This document shows positions 44,191 through 52,631 of a stretch of DNA of 64,000 nt, in pieces. The stretch's first letter is position 1; each line of letters opens with the position of its first letter. A program made the position numbers and the translations under genes. The notes below the pieces were generated by a model, which did not search any database, was not told the origin of the DNA, and was given only the letters and a program-made list of their open reading frames with translations. Source of the stretch: Chryseobacterium populi (lineage in GTDB: Bacteria > Bacteroidota > Bacteroidia > Flavobacteriales > Weeksellaceae); the NCBI RefSeq assembly GCF_000282115.1, contig NZ_AKJY01000027.1, positions 22,148-86,147 on the forward strand, read 5' to 3'.

Positions 44191-45537
44191 TTACCATTTC
44201 AGGCTTTCCTCATGCTGGGAAATATCCAATCCGAGACTTTCGGATTCTTCCGATACCCTCAGGGTAATAATACAGTCCGTAATTTTATATAAAAGTAGGG
44301 ATCCAAAGAAAGTAAATGCAGAGACCAATACCAAAGCCATCATATGATGGGCAAAAACTTCAAACCCGCCATGCAGAAGACTTGCTTTTTCTCCGTGGGC
44401 GAAAATTGCCGTTAAGATCATTCCCATGATTCCTCCTACTCCATGGCAGGCAAAAACATCCAGTGTATCGTCTATGTTTTTTAGTGATTTCCAATTGACC
44501 ATAATATTCGAAACAATTGCCGAAATGAATCCTATAAACAGACTTTCAGGAACAGATACAAAACCACATCCCGGGGTAATAGCCACCAGCCCTACTACGG
44601 CACCGATGCATGCTCCTAATGCAGATATACTTCTCCCATTAATCCTGTCAAAAAAGATCCAGGTCATCATCGCGGAAGCAGAAGCAATTGTAGTAGTTCC
44701 AAAAGCTGTGGCTGCTGTTGCATTGGCCGACAATGCCGACCCCGCATTAAACCCGAACCATCCGAACCAAAGCATTCCTGTTCCTAAGAGTACATAAGGA
44801 ATATTGGAAGGCTCATGATGCGGATTTTTTCTGTTTCCTAAAACCATTGCACCTGCCAGAGCTGCAAATCCTGCACTCATGTGTACAACGGTTCCGCCTG
44901 CAAAATCCTTCACTCCAAAATATTTATTCAGAAGACCATCAGGATGCCAGACCATGTGACAAAGAGGAGTATAAATGAAAATACTGAAAAGTACCATGAA
45001 CAGAAGATAAGAGATAAAACGAACTCTTTCTGCAAAAGAACCGGTAATCAGTGCCGGCGTAATTACAGCAAATTTCATCTGAAACAGAGCAAAAAGGATA
45101 AAAGGGATCGTAGACGCCATTGTCTTATGAGGTAAAACGCTTACGCGGCTGAAAAACGGATAACTCAGCGGATTCCCGATAATTCCGTAGTGTTCTCCAT
45201 TAATTTCAAAACCTAAAGAATCACCGAATGATAAGGAAAAACCGATGACCACCCATAAAATAGAGATCACTCCCAGAGCGATAAAGCTTTGCAGCATTGT
45301 AGAAATCACATTTTTCTTTCCTACCATTCCGCCATAGAAAAAAGATAGTCCGGGGGTCATTAAAAGTACAAGGCCCGCTGCAGCCAGAATCCAGGCTACA
45401 TCCGCACCCACAATTTTATCTTCACTTAAAAATTCGCCCGTATTGGGAAAATCTACAACCGGACTCCAGAATAATCCACCTAATGCCACGAGACTGATGA
45501 TTGCAAAAGAAACAATCCACTTAAGGCCTACTTTCAT
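44191..45537 (-). CDS. amtB: Ammonium transporter (Amt/Rh family)
   Basis: A 448-aa channel for NH3/NH4+ with an N-terminal signal-like helix and eleven further segments. Key parts are VAWILAAAGLVLLMTPGLSFFYGGMV (about 46-71), the twin-His regions (SAGFAALAGA, about 224-233, and DVFACHGVGGIMG, about 356-368), and FGWFGFNAGSAL (about 254-265). GlnK is not adjacent. The frame extends upstream to TTG at 45561, which lies inside the -7 box, so I use ATG at 45537. Confidence 0.95.
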   Translation of the reverse strand: MKVGLKWIVSFAIISLVALGGLFWSPVVDFPNTGEFLSEDKIVGADVAWILAAAGLVLLMTPGLSFFYGGMVGKKNVISTMLQSFIALGVISILWVVIGFSLSFGDSLGFEINGEHYGIIGNPLSYPFFSRVSVLPHKTMASTIPFILFALFQMKFAVITPALITGSFAERVRFISYLLFMVLFSIFIYTPLCHMVWHPDGLLNKYFGVKDFAGGTVVHMSAGFAALAGAMVLGNRKNPHHEPSNIPYVLLGTGMLWFGWFGFNAGSALSANATAATAFGTTTIASASAMMTWIFFDRINGRSISALGACIGAVVGLVAITPGCGFVSVPESLFIGFISAIVSNIMVNWKSLKNIDDTLDVFACHGVGGIMGMILTAIFAHGEKASLLHGGFEVFAHHMMALVLVSAFTFFGSLLLYKITDCIITLRVSEESESLGLDISQHEESLKW

Positions 45538-45558
45538 AAAATTTACATTTAACCCTAT

Positions 45559-45566
45559 CAAAATTA
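45559..45566 (-). promoter_or_regulatory. -7 box of amtB (decides its start)
   Basis: TAATTTTG on the minus strand matches TAnnTTTG; the frame's upstream TTG lies inside it, leaving the ATG at 45537 after a 21-bp leader. Confidence 0.5.
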
Positions 45567-45646
45567 AATATAAATTTTATAAAAACACACATTTATTTTA
45601 AACAACCCCAACAAATTTAAAACAAATTAAAATAAAGTTCATTTTA

Positions 45647-46288
45647 TTATTTAAACACCTCACTGAGTATTTTTGAAACCTCTTTATATTTTGTGGCCGG
45701 AAAAAGATGGGTTCCGCCTTTGATAATGTAATCAGGTTTTGAATTTTTAATCGGAAAAACAATATCCCGGTCTCCCAATATCTGGATTACTTCAGGGTTT
45801 TCTTCAAACTTCCAATCTGATATTTTCTCAATAGACCATTTTAAATAATAAGGGTCTCTTACTCTGAAGTATTGCAAAACCCTGGGATTTTTAGGATCGA
45901 AAAATTTTCTCACTACTCCATAAACATTAGCATTTTTTTCGTTAAAAAAGCGTACCGGCAAGATTTTAGGAATTCCTGTAATTTCTCCGGCTCTTATCAG
46001 TTTTGATTTTTCCTTATCTGATTTTATGCTTCCCATGATCACTACTTTTTCAGCAGGCTTTCTTTTATGAATTTCCTGCACCAATAATCCACCGAAAGAA
46101 TAGCCTAAAAGATAGAAAGATTCGGAATTATCGATTTTCATTGTCATTCTATCGATATATTCTGAAAAACTTTCATTCTTTTCAGGAATCAGCCAATCGA
46201 TAAAAACAACTTCATGCCGGGCCGGAAACTGTAATTTTTCCAGTACTTTAAAATCTGCACCAAGCCCGCTTATAACATAGATTTTCAT
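45647..46288 (-). CDS. Small alpha/beta hydrolase
   Basis: A 213-aa cytoplasmic hydrolase fold: ISGLGADFKVL (about 5-15) for the oxyanion loop, GYSFGG (about 62-67) with nucleophile Ser, Asp in LGDRDIVFP (about 170-178) and His in GGTHLFP (about 190-196). Compact size and lack of a lid suggest esterase or thioesterase activity. The substrate is unknown. Confidence 0.8.
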   Translation of the reverse strand: MKIYVISGLGADFKVLEKLQFPARHEVVFIDWLIPEKNESFSEYIDRMTMKIDNSESFYLLGYSFGGLLVQEIHKRKPAEKVVIMGSIKSDKEKSKLIRAGEITGIPKILPVRFFNEKNANVYGVVRKFFDPKNPRVLQYFRVRDPYYLKWSIEKISDWKFEENPEVIQILGDRDIVFPIKNSKPDYIIKGGTHLFPATKYKEVSKILSEVFK

Positions 46289-46302
46289 ACTGCTAAAATA
46301 AA

Positions 46303-46336
46303 AAATATGGACAACTATTGAAAGTTGTCCATATTT
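46303..46336 (-). terminator. Terminator after the downstream YceI gene
   Basis: A perfect 14-bp stem AAATATGGACAACT / AGTTGTCCATATTT with a six-base loop. T-rich on both sides, strongest on the minus strand; it may also serve nothing on the + strand. Confidence 0.82.
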
Positions 46337-46363
46337 ATTTTTATTGTTAAAAGTAATACACTT

Positions 46364-46990
46364 TTATTTCTTTTTCGCAGGAACCCTGTTTTCGTTATCC
46401 AATTTTTCTGTAGAAACCCTGAACTGAATATCCATTTCGTTTTTGATGAAATAATCTTTCAATGAAGACTGGTAGAATACTTTAAAGTCTCTTCTGTTTA
46501 ATGAGAACTTAGCTGATTCGATTACCACGGTAAACTGTGTAACGTACACGTTGGCAGGGAAAGTGATTGTTTTTCTCACTCCTTTGATCGTCACATCTCC
46601 GTATACTGTAGAATTGTATTCGCTGTTTGCCAAAGGAATAATTTTAGTCAAATGAAATTTAGCAATCGGGAATTTTTTAACTTCAAAGAAGTTGGTGCTT
46701 TTAAGGTCATTGGTCAATTTTATCTGATCTTCGTCAGAAACATCTCCAGCCATTAAGCTTCTCATATCGATGACAAATTCACCGTCAACCAAAACCGTTT
46801 TATCAAAATTAAATTTTCCACTCTTTAATTTTACAGTCCCTGAATGAGATGAAGCTTCAGTTTTTACAACTTTATATCCCCACCATCTGATCTCGGATGA
46901 AGTAACTTTGGAAACCTTATCAAATTTCTTTTGAGCAAAAACAAATGACATGCTCACACACATCATCGCAAACAATAGTAGTCTTTTCAT
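46364..46990 (-). CDS. YceI family periplasmic lipocalin-like protein (1)
   Basis: A 208-aa protein with a Sec signal (about 1-19, ending VFAQ). The body has the YceI beta-barrel pattern: SEIRWWGYKVVKTEASSHSGTVKLKSG (from about 31) and KKFPIAKFHL (about 100-109), then DVTIKGVRKTITFP (about 131-144). YceI barrels bind polyprenoid chains. Its neighbour is a paralogue on the same strand, separated by a terminator. Confidence 0.9.
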   Translation of the reverse strand: MKRLLLFAMMCVSMSFVFAQKKFDKVSKVTSSEIRWWGYKVVKTEASSHSGTVKLKSGKFNFDKTVLVDGEFVIDMRSLMAGDVSDEDQIKLTNDLKSTNFFEVKKFPIAKFHLTKIIPLANSEYNSTVYGDVTIKGVRKTITFPANVYVTQFTVVIESAKFSLNRRDFKVFYQSSLKDYFIKNEMDIQFRVSTEKLDNENRVPAKKK

Positions 46991-47022
46991 TCTTTTTTAT
47001 TTACAATTCAACAAAAATAAAA

Positions 47023-47047
47023 AAAAGTGTAGAACTTCTACACTTTT
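47023..47047 (-). terminator. Terminator between the two YceI genes
   Basis: AAAAGTGTAGAA pairs with TTCTACACTTTT around a short loop, with T-rich flank on the minus strand. It follows the stop of the upstream YceI gene by 22 bp. Confidence 0.82.
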
Positions 47048-47068
47048 AACAATCTTTTTTTGATTAAA

Positions 47069-47635
47069 TTATTTAGCAGTTACTTTTACAACCATATCGA
47101 TATCATCTTTCACAAAAACATCCTGCATTGTAGATTTGTAAGCAACATCAAATTTCTGTCTGTCGAAAGAGAATTTATCAGATACTAAACTTACCACTCC
47201 TTTGCTGTAAGCAATTTTTGCAGGGAAAGAAATACTGTTTGTTTTCCCTTTTACCGTTAAGTCTCCGGTTACTGTATAGTTGTAGATTTTATCACTTCCT
47301 TTTTTTACAGAAGTAATTTTGAAAGCAGCTGTAGGATATTTTTCCACTTCGAAGAAATCCCCGTTTTTAAGGTGCCCGTTTAATTTCCCCTGGTATTCTC
47401 CTGTAAGATCGGTAGAAGTAATTGAGTTCATATCAAGAACAAAAGATCCTCCTGCTAATTGGTTTCCTTTCATTACCATATTCCCGGATTTTACTTTTAC
47501 AGTACCATCATGAGAACTGGCCTCAGATTTTGCAACTTTATATCCCCACCAGTGAACATCGGATGCTACTACTTTTTTCGACTGCCCGAAAGCTAAACCA
47601 CCAGCTAATACTGCTAATAAAAATATTTTTTTCAT
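47069..47635 (-). CDS. YceI family periplasmic lipocalin-like protein (2)
   Basis: A 188-aa paralogue with a Sec signal (MKKIFLLAVLAGGLAFGQS) and YceI blocks SDVHWWGYKVAKSEASSHDGTVK, YPTAAFKI and GDLTVKGKTNSISFPAKI. I chose the ATG at 47635; an earlier ATG at 47689 lies upstream of the -7 box. The pair probably arose by tandem duplication. Role: polyprenoid-binding carrier or envelope stress protein. Confidence 0.9.
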   Translation of the reverse strand: MKKIFLLAVLAGGLAFGQSKKVVASDVHWWGYKVAKSEASSHDGTVKVKSGNMVMKGNQLAGGSFVLDMNSITSTDLTGEYQGKLNGHLKNGDFFEVEKYPTAAFKITSVKKGSDKIYNYTVTGDLTVKGKTNSISFPAKIAYSKGVVSLVSDKFSFDRQKFDVAYKSTMQDVFVKDDIDMVVKVTAK

Positions 47636-47667
47636 GAATAAGTTATTTATTGTTTCATTTAACGGTG

Positions 47668-47675
47668 CAAATGTA
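47668..47675 (-). promoter_or_regulatory. -7 box of the YceI gene (2) (decides its start)
   Basis: TACATTTG on the minus strand matches TAnnTTTG; it lies between the earlier ATG (47689) and the signal-peptide ATG at 47635. Confidence 0.55.
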
Positions 47676-47745
47676 ACCATCTTATCCAATAGATTTCATT
47701 GATGTATATCAATAAAAATAATTATTTTCATGAATAATATCATTC

Positions 47746-47770
47746 AAAAAAAACTCCGGAAAATCCGGAG
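47746..47770 (-). terminator. Terminator of glk
   Basis: CTCCGGA and TCCGGAG flank TTT/AAA; on the minus strand eight T follow. It lies 8 bp beyond the stop. Confidence 0.85.
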
Positions 47771-47777
47771 CCTGTAT

Positions 47778-48827
47778 TTATTCTTGAAAATAAGCAGTAT
47801 AGAGTGCTGCCCCATTTAATCCCGTGAGATCATCCTTGATCAGATAAATCGGAATATTTCTGAGCATGTCTTCCATTTTATCGCTTATTTTAAACTTTTC
47901 ATAAAATTTAGCCTTGTCCATATAATCATTCAGCATTTGAGGAATATCCCCTGAAATCAATAATCCGCCGACCGCTTTAAGCTTTAACGTAAGATTGTTG
48001 GCTTCTCTTGCCAGGAATTCAAGGAAAGTATCCAGAGCAATTTTACAGATCAATATATCATCTTCCATTGCTGCTTTATATAGTTCCTGAGTAAAGTTTC
48101 CGTTGGCAAAACGATCTGCCAGCCATTCGGGCTCAGGATGTCGTTTAACATCTCTTAAAAACCTGTAGATATTAAATAATCCTGTTTTAGACAATACATT
48201 TTCCCAGCTTACAATTCCATAAATATTATTTAAGAACTGATAAAACTCAACTTCAACGTTTGTTCTCGGGGAAAATTCAGAATGCCCGCCTTCTGTTGCA
48301 AAAGGTCTTAAGTATTTCCCGTCGAAGAAATATCCGGCTTCTCCCAATCCGTTTCCGGGTGCTAAAATAGCCACATTTCCGTTTTCTAAGTGACCACTTG
48401 TGTAAATTGCATCCAGATCACTGTCTTCAAGAAGTGCCATTCCGTATGCAGAAGCTTCCTGGTCATTCAGCATATCCACTTTTTCGAATCCGAAATCGTT
48501 TTTAATTTCTTCAGCATCCAGGCTCCATCCCAATCTCGCAGGATTACTTTTTCCGTTGAGCACAGGCCCGGGAACTGCCATCCCCAAACGTTTTACATTA
48601 TCCAACTGATTCTCCTGAATAAATTTTCTCAGGATCTCTGAAAAAGAAGAATAATCTTTAGTGGAATATATATTTTTTGTTTTTATTTCAAGACCTCCGT
48701 TTCCTGAAACGAAATAGCCTAATGTAGTAATATCTTCACGCAGATTTGCTCCAATGATAGAAACATTATCATTATTACCGTTTTTCACGCCCGGTAAATA
48801 CAGTGGAAATTTTGGATTCAGATTCAT
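47778..48827 (-). CDS. glk: Glucokinase (ROK-unrelated, Glk family)
   Basis: Phosphorylates glucose at the start of glycolysis. The 349-aa protein shows IGANLREDITTLG phosphate loop (about 25-37), AVPGPV (about 83-88), NDQEASAYG (about 123-131), APGNGLGEAGYF (about 157-168) and EGGHSEFSPR (about 181-190), consistent with Glk PF02685. ATG at 48827 follows a -7 box; the frame's upstream ATG at 48896 is 5' of it. Complete. Confidence 0.9.
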   Translation of the reverse strand: MNLNPKFPLYLPGVKNGNNDNVSIIGANLREDITTLGYFVSGNGGLEIKTKNIYSTKDYSSFSEILRKFIQENQLDNVKRLGMAVPGPVLNGKSNPARLGWSLDAEEIKNDFGFEKVDMLNDQEASAYGMALLEDSDLDAIYTSGHLENGNVAILAPGNGLGEAGYFFDGKYLRPFATEGGHSEFSPRTNVEVEFYQFLNNIYGIVSWENVLSKTGLFNIYRFLRDVKRHPEPEWLADRFANGNFTQELYKAAMEDDILICKIALDTFLEFLAREANNLTLKLKAVGGLLISGDIPQMLNDYMDKAKFYEKFKISDKMEDMLRNIPIYLIKDDLTGLNGAALYTAYFQE

Positions 48828-48842
48828 AATCACAAATTTTAT

Positions 48843-48850
48843 CAAATATA
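48843..48850 (-). promoter_or_regulatory. -7 box of glk (decides its start)
   Basis: TATATTTG on the minus strand matches TAnnTTTG and lies 15 bp upstream of the ATG at 48827. Confidence 0.6.
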
Positions 48851-48882
48851 ATAATAGTTTTCGGAAATCATATGTCGTAATA

Positions 48883-48913
48883 AAAAACCTTTTCAAAAAA
48901 ATGAAAAGGTTTT
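48883..48913 (-). terminator. Terminator of the beta-barrel protein gene
   Basis: AAAACCTTTTCA pairs with TGAAAAGGTTTT around an A-run loop; T-rich on the minus strand. Confidence 0.8.
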
Positions 48914-48942
48914 GGTTAATAATTGTTTATATAAAAATCTAA

Positions 48943-49506
48943 CTATTTTCCTAATGGAATATTGTAAGAAAACCCTACTCCAAGATTCCCCACATTATAA
49001 TCCTGGTCGGCTAAATCACCTTTATCTCCTACAAATACCTTTTGATATTGTACAAAGAAATTCCAGTCTCTGTTGTGGTATCCGATCTCAGGTTTGATAT
49101 AAAATCCTCCGTCCGGTCTGTCAACTGTGCTGTTAGAAGCTACTTTATCATCCCCTACAAGGAATCCATATCCCAGGTCGGTCCCGAAATAGAAACCTGT
49201 CTGCTTAGGATATATTCTAAGCAAAGCGGCAACCGGTACTACACCCACATCATTGTTTTTATATCCGTTGTTTTCTTTTCCGAAATAATGACTATAACCT
49301 GTTGCAATCCCCAGTCCAAATCCCGGAGTGATCAGGTTCTGGTACGCTACATCAACTCCTACTGCAGCAGAAAGATTGTCTGCAGGAACAGCCAAACCAA
49401 CATTTGCACCTACCTTCAACATGTTATTCATCTGCACACTCTGTGCGCTTATGGCTCCAGCCGTTAAAATTCCAGCTAGTAAAACTGCTTGTTTAAACAT
49501 TTTCAT
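48943..49506 (-). CDS. Small outer-membrane beta-barrel protein
   Basis: A 187-aa protein with Sec signal (about 1-21, ending SAQ). The remainder alternates hydrophobic and polar residues in 8-10 short strands with Gly/Asn-rich loops (KVGANVGLAVPADN, GLGIATGYSHYFG, GFYFGTDLGYGF) and ends in a GVGFSYNIPLGK strand. That pattern fits an OmpA/OmpX-like eight-stranded barrel. No specific function. Confidence 0.8.
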   Translation of the reverse strand: MKMFKQAVLLAGILTAGAISAQSVQMNNMLKVGANVGLAVPADNLSAAVGVDVAYQNLITPGFGLGIATGYSHYFGKENNGYKNNDVGVVPVAALLRIYPKQTGFYFGTDLGYGFLVGDDKVASNSTVDRPDGGFYIKPEIGYHNRDWNFFVQYQKVFVGDKGDLADQDYNVGNLGVGFSYNIPLGK

Positions 49507-49817
49507 AACTCTGATTTTTTAAATTTTACTATTCATGAATCTGTAAAAATCATGCCAAAGCCGGATATGAAAGTGTACTTTAACATTAAAGGAATACGCA
49601 AAACAATGAATTACAACCCATTACAAATTACATAATTTAAATGTTTGTTTAATAAAAAATAAATGCTAGAAATTAGAAGTTAGAAAAAATATTAAATTAT
49701 CTGCTCTCATCATAATTCATAACTCATAACTTATAACTATTACCGTAATATTAAAAATTATTAACCGTTATTATTTTAACCTTCTTTCTGCAAACCGATC
49801 AAAAAAATAAATCTTAC
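49507..49817. repeat. Spacer holding GAGTTAT-type element, copy F
   Basis: Between divergent genes. The right arm at about 49703-49740 (ATCATAATTCATAACTCATA) matches the family; the left arm (GAAATTAGAAGTTAGAAA, about 49670) is decayed. The rest is AT-rich; I see no promoter box that I can defend. Confidence 0.55.
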
Positions 49818-51197
49818 ATGGCAGCTTCTTCCTTAATCAACAATAAGCATCTTCTCTGGCGGGCAGGTTTCGGCCCCGGAATCTTCCAGGTTGATGATCT
49901 GGAACAGAAAGATATTACTAATTTCATTAAAGAGCTGTTTAAAGAAGATGGTTTTACAGAAATTAATTATGACACCCCGGATGTGGAAATCATTGATTAT
50001 ATGAATGATAAAACGCCAGCCGAAAAGAAAAAGGAAATTCAAAAAATAAACAGGGAACAGAATAATGAACTGAACCTGAATTTCCTGAACAAAATGATCA
50101 ACAGCAATGAACAGATGAGGGAAAAAATGGCTTTTTTCTGGCACGGCCATTTTGCATCAAGAGTAATCAACCCGAAGTTTAACCGGCAGCTATTGAACAG
50201 CATCAGGAAGAATGCACTGGGAAACTTTAAAGATCTGCTATTTGAAGTAAGCCAATCGCCGGCAATGCTGAATTTCCTGAATAATCAGCAGAACAAAAAA
50301 GACCATCCGAACGAAAACTTTGCACGGGAAGTTATGGAGCTGTTCACAATGGGAAGAGGAAATTATACCGAAAAAGATGTGAGAGAGGGTGCAAGAGCCT
50401 TTACGGGATGGGGATATGATAAAACAGGGAATTTTAAAGAAAGGAAGAAATTGCATGATGAAGAAGTCAAAACCTTCCTGGGAAAAACCGGAAACTTTAC
50501 AGGAACGGATGTTTTAAATAGTATTCTTGAACAAAAAGCCACCGCAAAGTTCATCTGCAGTAAAGTTTATAGATTTTTTGTCAATGAAAATATAGACCGT
50601 GACCAGGTGAATGCGCTGAGTGAGAGCTTTTATAATTCAAACTATGATATTAAAAGGCTAATGACCGAAATATTTTCAAGCTCATGGTTCTATGATCAGA
50701 AAAACATTGGTAACAGGATAAAATCTCCCATTGAACTAATGGCCGGAATGATGCGAATGCTGCCCATGAATATACAGAATCCGGAAAACCTTATCGTTTA
50801 TCAAAAGCTGCTTGGGCAAATGCTTCTTTATCCGCCGAATGTTTCGGGATGGCCAAACGGAAAATCATGGATCGACAGCTCAACTTTAATGCTGCGGCTT
50901 CAGATTCCACAGATCTGGTCGGGTTTAAGGCCACTTGAGTACAGCCCGCGCCAGGATGACGACATTGATATGGGGATGAAATCACGGGAAACCGCTTTAA
51001 ACAAAGCTTTTAAAACCCCCAATATTACCATCGACTGGAACCGGGTTGAAAAAACATTTGCCCATAAAAAATGTGAGGATTATCTTATTCAGAGTGTAAA
51101 GACACCGGATATGAATTCCGTTAAAAATTTTTCAGACAACAGTATAAAAATGAATGTCATCAATCTGATGTCAACACCGGAATATCAACTGATGTAA
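49818..51197 (+). CDS. DUF1800 family protein
   Basis: A 459-aa protein with DUF1800 landmarks: NKHLLWRAGFGP (about 8-19), NFAREVMELFTMGRGNYTEKDVREGARAFTGW (about 167-198) and YPPNVSGWPNGKSWID (about 337-352). Members are nearly always next to a DUF1501 protein, as here (41 bp downstream). The pair is common in Bacteroidota and Planctomycetes and of unknown function; possibly acting on exported or surface material. No classical signal peptide is seen. Confidence 0.9.
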   Translation: MAASSLINNKHLLWRAGFGPGIFQVDDLEQKDITNFIKELFKEDGFTEINYDTPDVEIIDYMNDKTPAEKKKEIQKINREQNNELNLNFLNKMINSNEQMREKMAFFWHGHFASRVINPKFNRQLLNSIRKNALGNFKDLLFEVSQSPAMLNFLNNQQNKKDHPNENFAREVMELFTMGRGNYTEKDVREGARAFTGWGYDKTGNFKERKKLHDEEVKTFLGKTGNFTGTDVLNSILEQKATAKFICSKVYRFFVNENIDRDQVNALSESFYNSNYDIKRLMTEIFSSSWFYDQKNIGNRIKSPIELMAGMMRMLPMNIQNPENLIVYQKLLGQMLLYPPNVSGWPNGKSWIDSSTLMLRLQIPQIWSGLRPLEYSPRQDDDIDMGMKSRETALNKAFKTPNITIDWNRVEKTFAHKKCEDYLIQSVKTPDMNSVKNFSDNSIKMNVINLMSTPEYQLM

Positions 51198-51237
51198 AAA
51201 TCTCAGGACTGAAAACTGTAACTCAAATAAAAAAGTC

Positions 51238-52422
51238 ATGTTAATTAAAAGAAGAGAATTCCTTAAAATAAGTTCATTAGCCAGTGCTTCATTATTAGTT
51301 CCCAATTTTCTTAAATCAATGGCATTGGATAATGCTCTGGAACCTAACCGGAAGATTTTGATAGTCCTCCAGTTTACAGGAGGAAATGATGGTTTAAATA
51401 CGATCATCCCCGTTAAAAATGATATCTATTTCAGAGAAAGAAGCAGTATTGCCATTAAAGATCCACTGCAGCTCGATGATGAAACAGGAATCAACCCGGC
51501 TCTGTCTTATTTTAAAGAACTTTTTGACAGTGGGGAACTTTCTGTTATGAATAATGTAGGGTATCCCAATCCTGATAAATCCCATTTCCGGAGCATGGAT
51601 ATCTGGCATTCTGCAAGCAAAAGTGATGAATATCTGGAAACAGGCTGGATCGGGCGTTTTCTTGATGAAGAATGCTACCGTTGTGACCATCCTACCCAGG
51701 CATTGGAAGTTGATGATATGTTAAGTCTGGCTTTAAAAGGAGAAAATAATAAGGCCTTTGCATTTAAAGACCCTAAAAGGCTTTACCAGACGAGCCAGGA
51801 AAAGTATTTCAAATCATTGTACGACCATCACCATGATGATGAAACGGTTTCTTATTTATATCAGACACTCGGATCAACCATCAATAATGCAGGCTACATT
51901 TTTGAAAAAAGCCGATCAAAAAAAACCACTCAGGCTTATCCGGATTCACAATTAGGAAAAGATTTCAAAACCGTTGCATCCCTGATAAAATCAGATATCA
52001 ATACTCAGGTTTATTATCTTTCTGTGGGTAGTTTTGATACCCACGTCAATCAAAATGACCGGCAGAAAAAACTGTTCAGCGATATCAATGAGGCAGTAAA
52101 ATCTTTTGTAGAGGATATGAAGAGCACTGCACTTTTCAATAATATCCTTTTGATAACCTTCTCGGAATTCGGCCGCCGTGTCGCCCAGAATGCCAGTAAC
52201 GGAACAGATCATGGAACTGCCAATCAAATGTTTTTCATCAGTGGCGGATTAAAAAAGAAAGGAATCCTTAATGCTCTTCCCGACCTGCAAAACCTGAATG
52301 AAGGCGATCTTATTTATTCCGAAGATTTCAGAAAAGTATATGCTACCATTTTAAAAAACTGGCTGCAGGCAGATACTTCAAAAGTCCTTGGCTGGAAAAA
52401 CGGAGTGTATGATTTCATATAA
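51238..52422 (+). CDS. DUF1501 family protein with Tat-like signal
   Basis: A 394-aa protein related to the alkaline-phosphatase/sulfatase fold. The N-terminus has a twin-arginine motif KRREFLKISS and a hydrophobic stretch, so Tat export of a folded, perhaps metal-binding, protein is likely. LQFTGGNDGLNTIIP (about 43-57), SHFRSMDIWHSA (about 117-128), GSFDTHVNQ (about 263-271) and TFSEFGRRVAQNASNGTDHG (about 303-322) are DUF1501 hallmarks. Partner of the upstream DUF1800 gene. Confidence 0.9.
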   Translation: MLIKRREFLKISSLASASLLVPNFLKSMALDNALEPNRKILIVLQFTGGNDGLNTIIPVKNDIYFRERSSIAIKDPLQLDDETGINPALSYFKELFDSGELSVMNNVGYPNPDKSHFRSMDIWHSASKSDEYLETGWIGRFLDEECYRCDHPTQALEVDDMLSLALKGENNKAFAFKDPKRLYQTSQEKYFKSLYDHHHDDETVSYLYQTLGSTINNAGYIFEKSRSKKTTQAYPDSQLGKDFKTVASLIKSDINTQVYYLSVGSFDTHVNQNDRQKKLFSDINEAVKSFVEDMKSTALFNNILLITFSEFGRRVAQNASNGTDHGTANQMFFISGGLKKKGILNALPDLQNLNEGDLIYSEDFRKVYATILKNWLQADTSKVLGWKNGVYDFI

Positions 52423-52425
52423 AAA

Positions 52426-52460
52426 AAAGACTGTCTTCTGATGAAACAGTCTTTATCTTT
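52426..52460 (-). terminator. Bidirectional terminator after DUF1501 and the 40-aa gene
   Basis: AAAGACTGT and ACAGTCTTT flank an 11-base loop. Eight T follow on the minus strand and a T-rich tail on the plus strand, so it can serve both converging genes. Confidence 0.78.
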
Positions 52461-52466
52461 TAAACT

Positions 52467-52589
52467 CTAAGCAGGAAGCTGCTTTTCGTCTTTCTTTTCA
52501 TTTAATTTTTCAGAAACCTTCTTAACGATAAAATCAATCGCAATAGGGACTACAATGGCAAGTAATGCCTTAAATATTCTCGATTTCAT
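52467..52589 (-). CDS. Small membrane-associated protein (40 aa)
   Basis: ATG at 52589 opens 40 codons: a hydrophobic segment (residues about 6-23, ALLAIVVPIAIDFIV) preceded by basic residues (MKSRIFK), then a Lys/Glu-rich amphipathic tail ending EKQLPA. It has its own terminator 7 bp after the stop. The layout resembles small inner-membrane or stress proteins. No family recognised. Confidence 0.6.
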   Translation of the reverse strand: MKSRIFKALLAIVVPIAIDFIVKKVSEKLNEKKDEKQLPA

Positions 52590-52631
52590 AATGTCTATTT
52601 TAAAAAACAAATACAATTTCCAAGCCATAAA

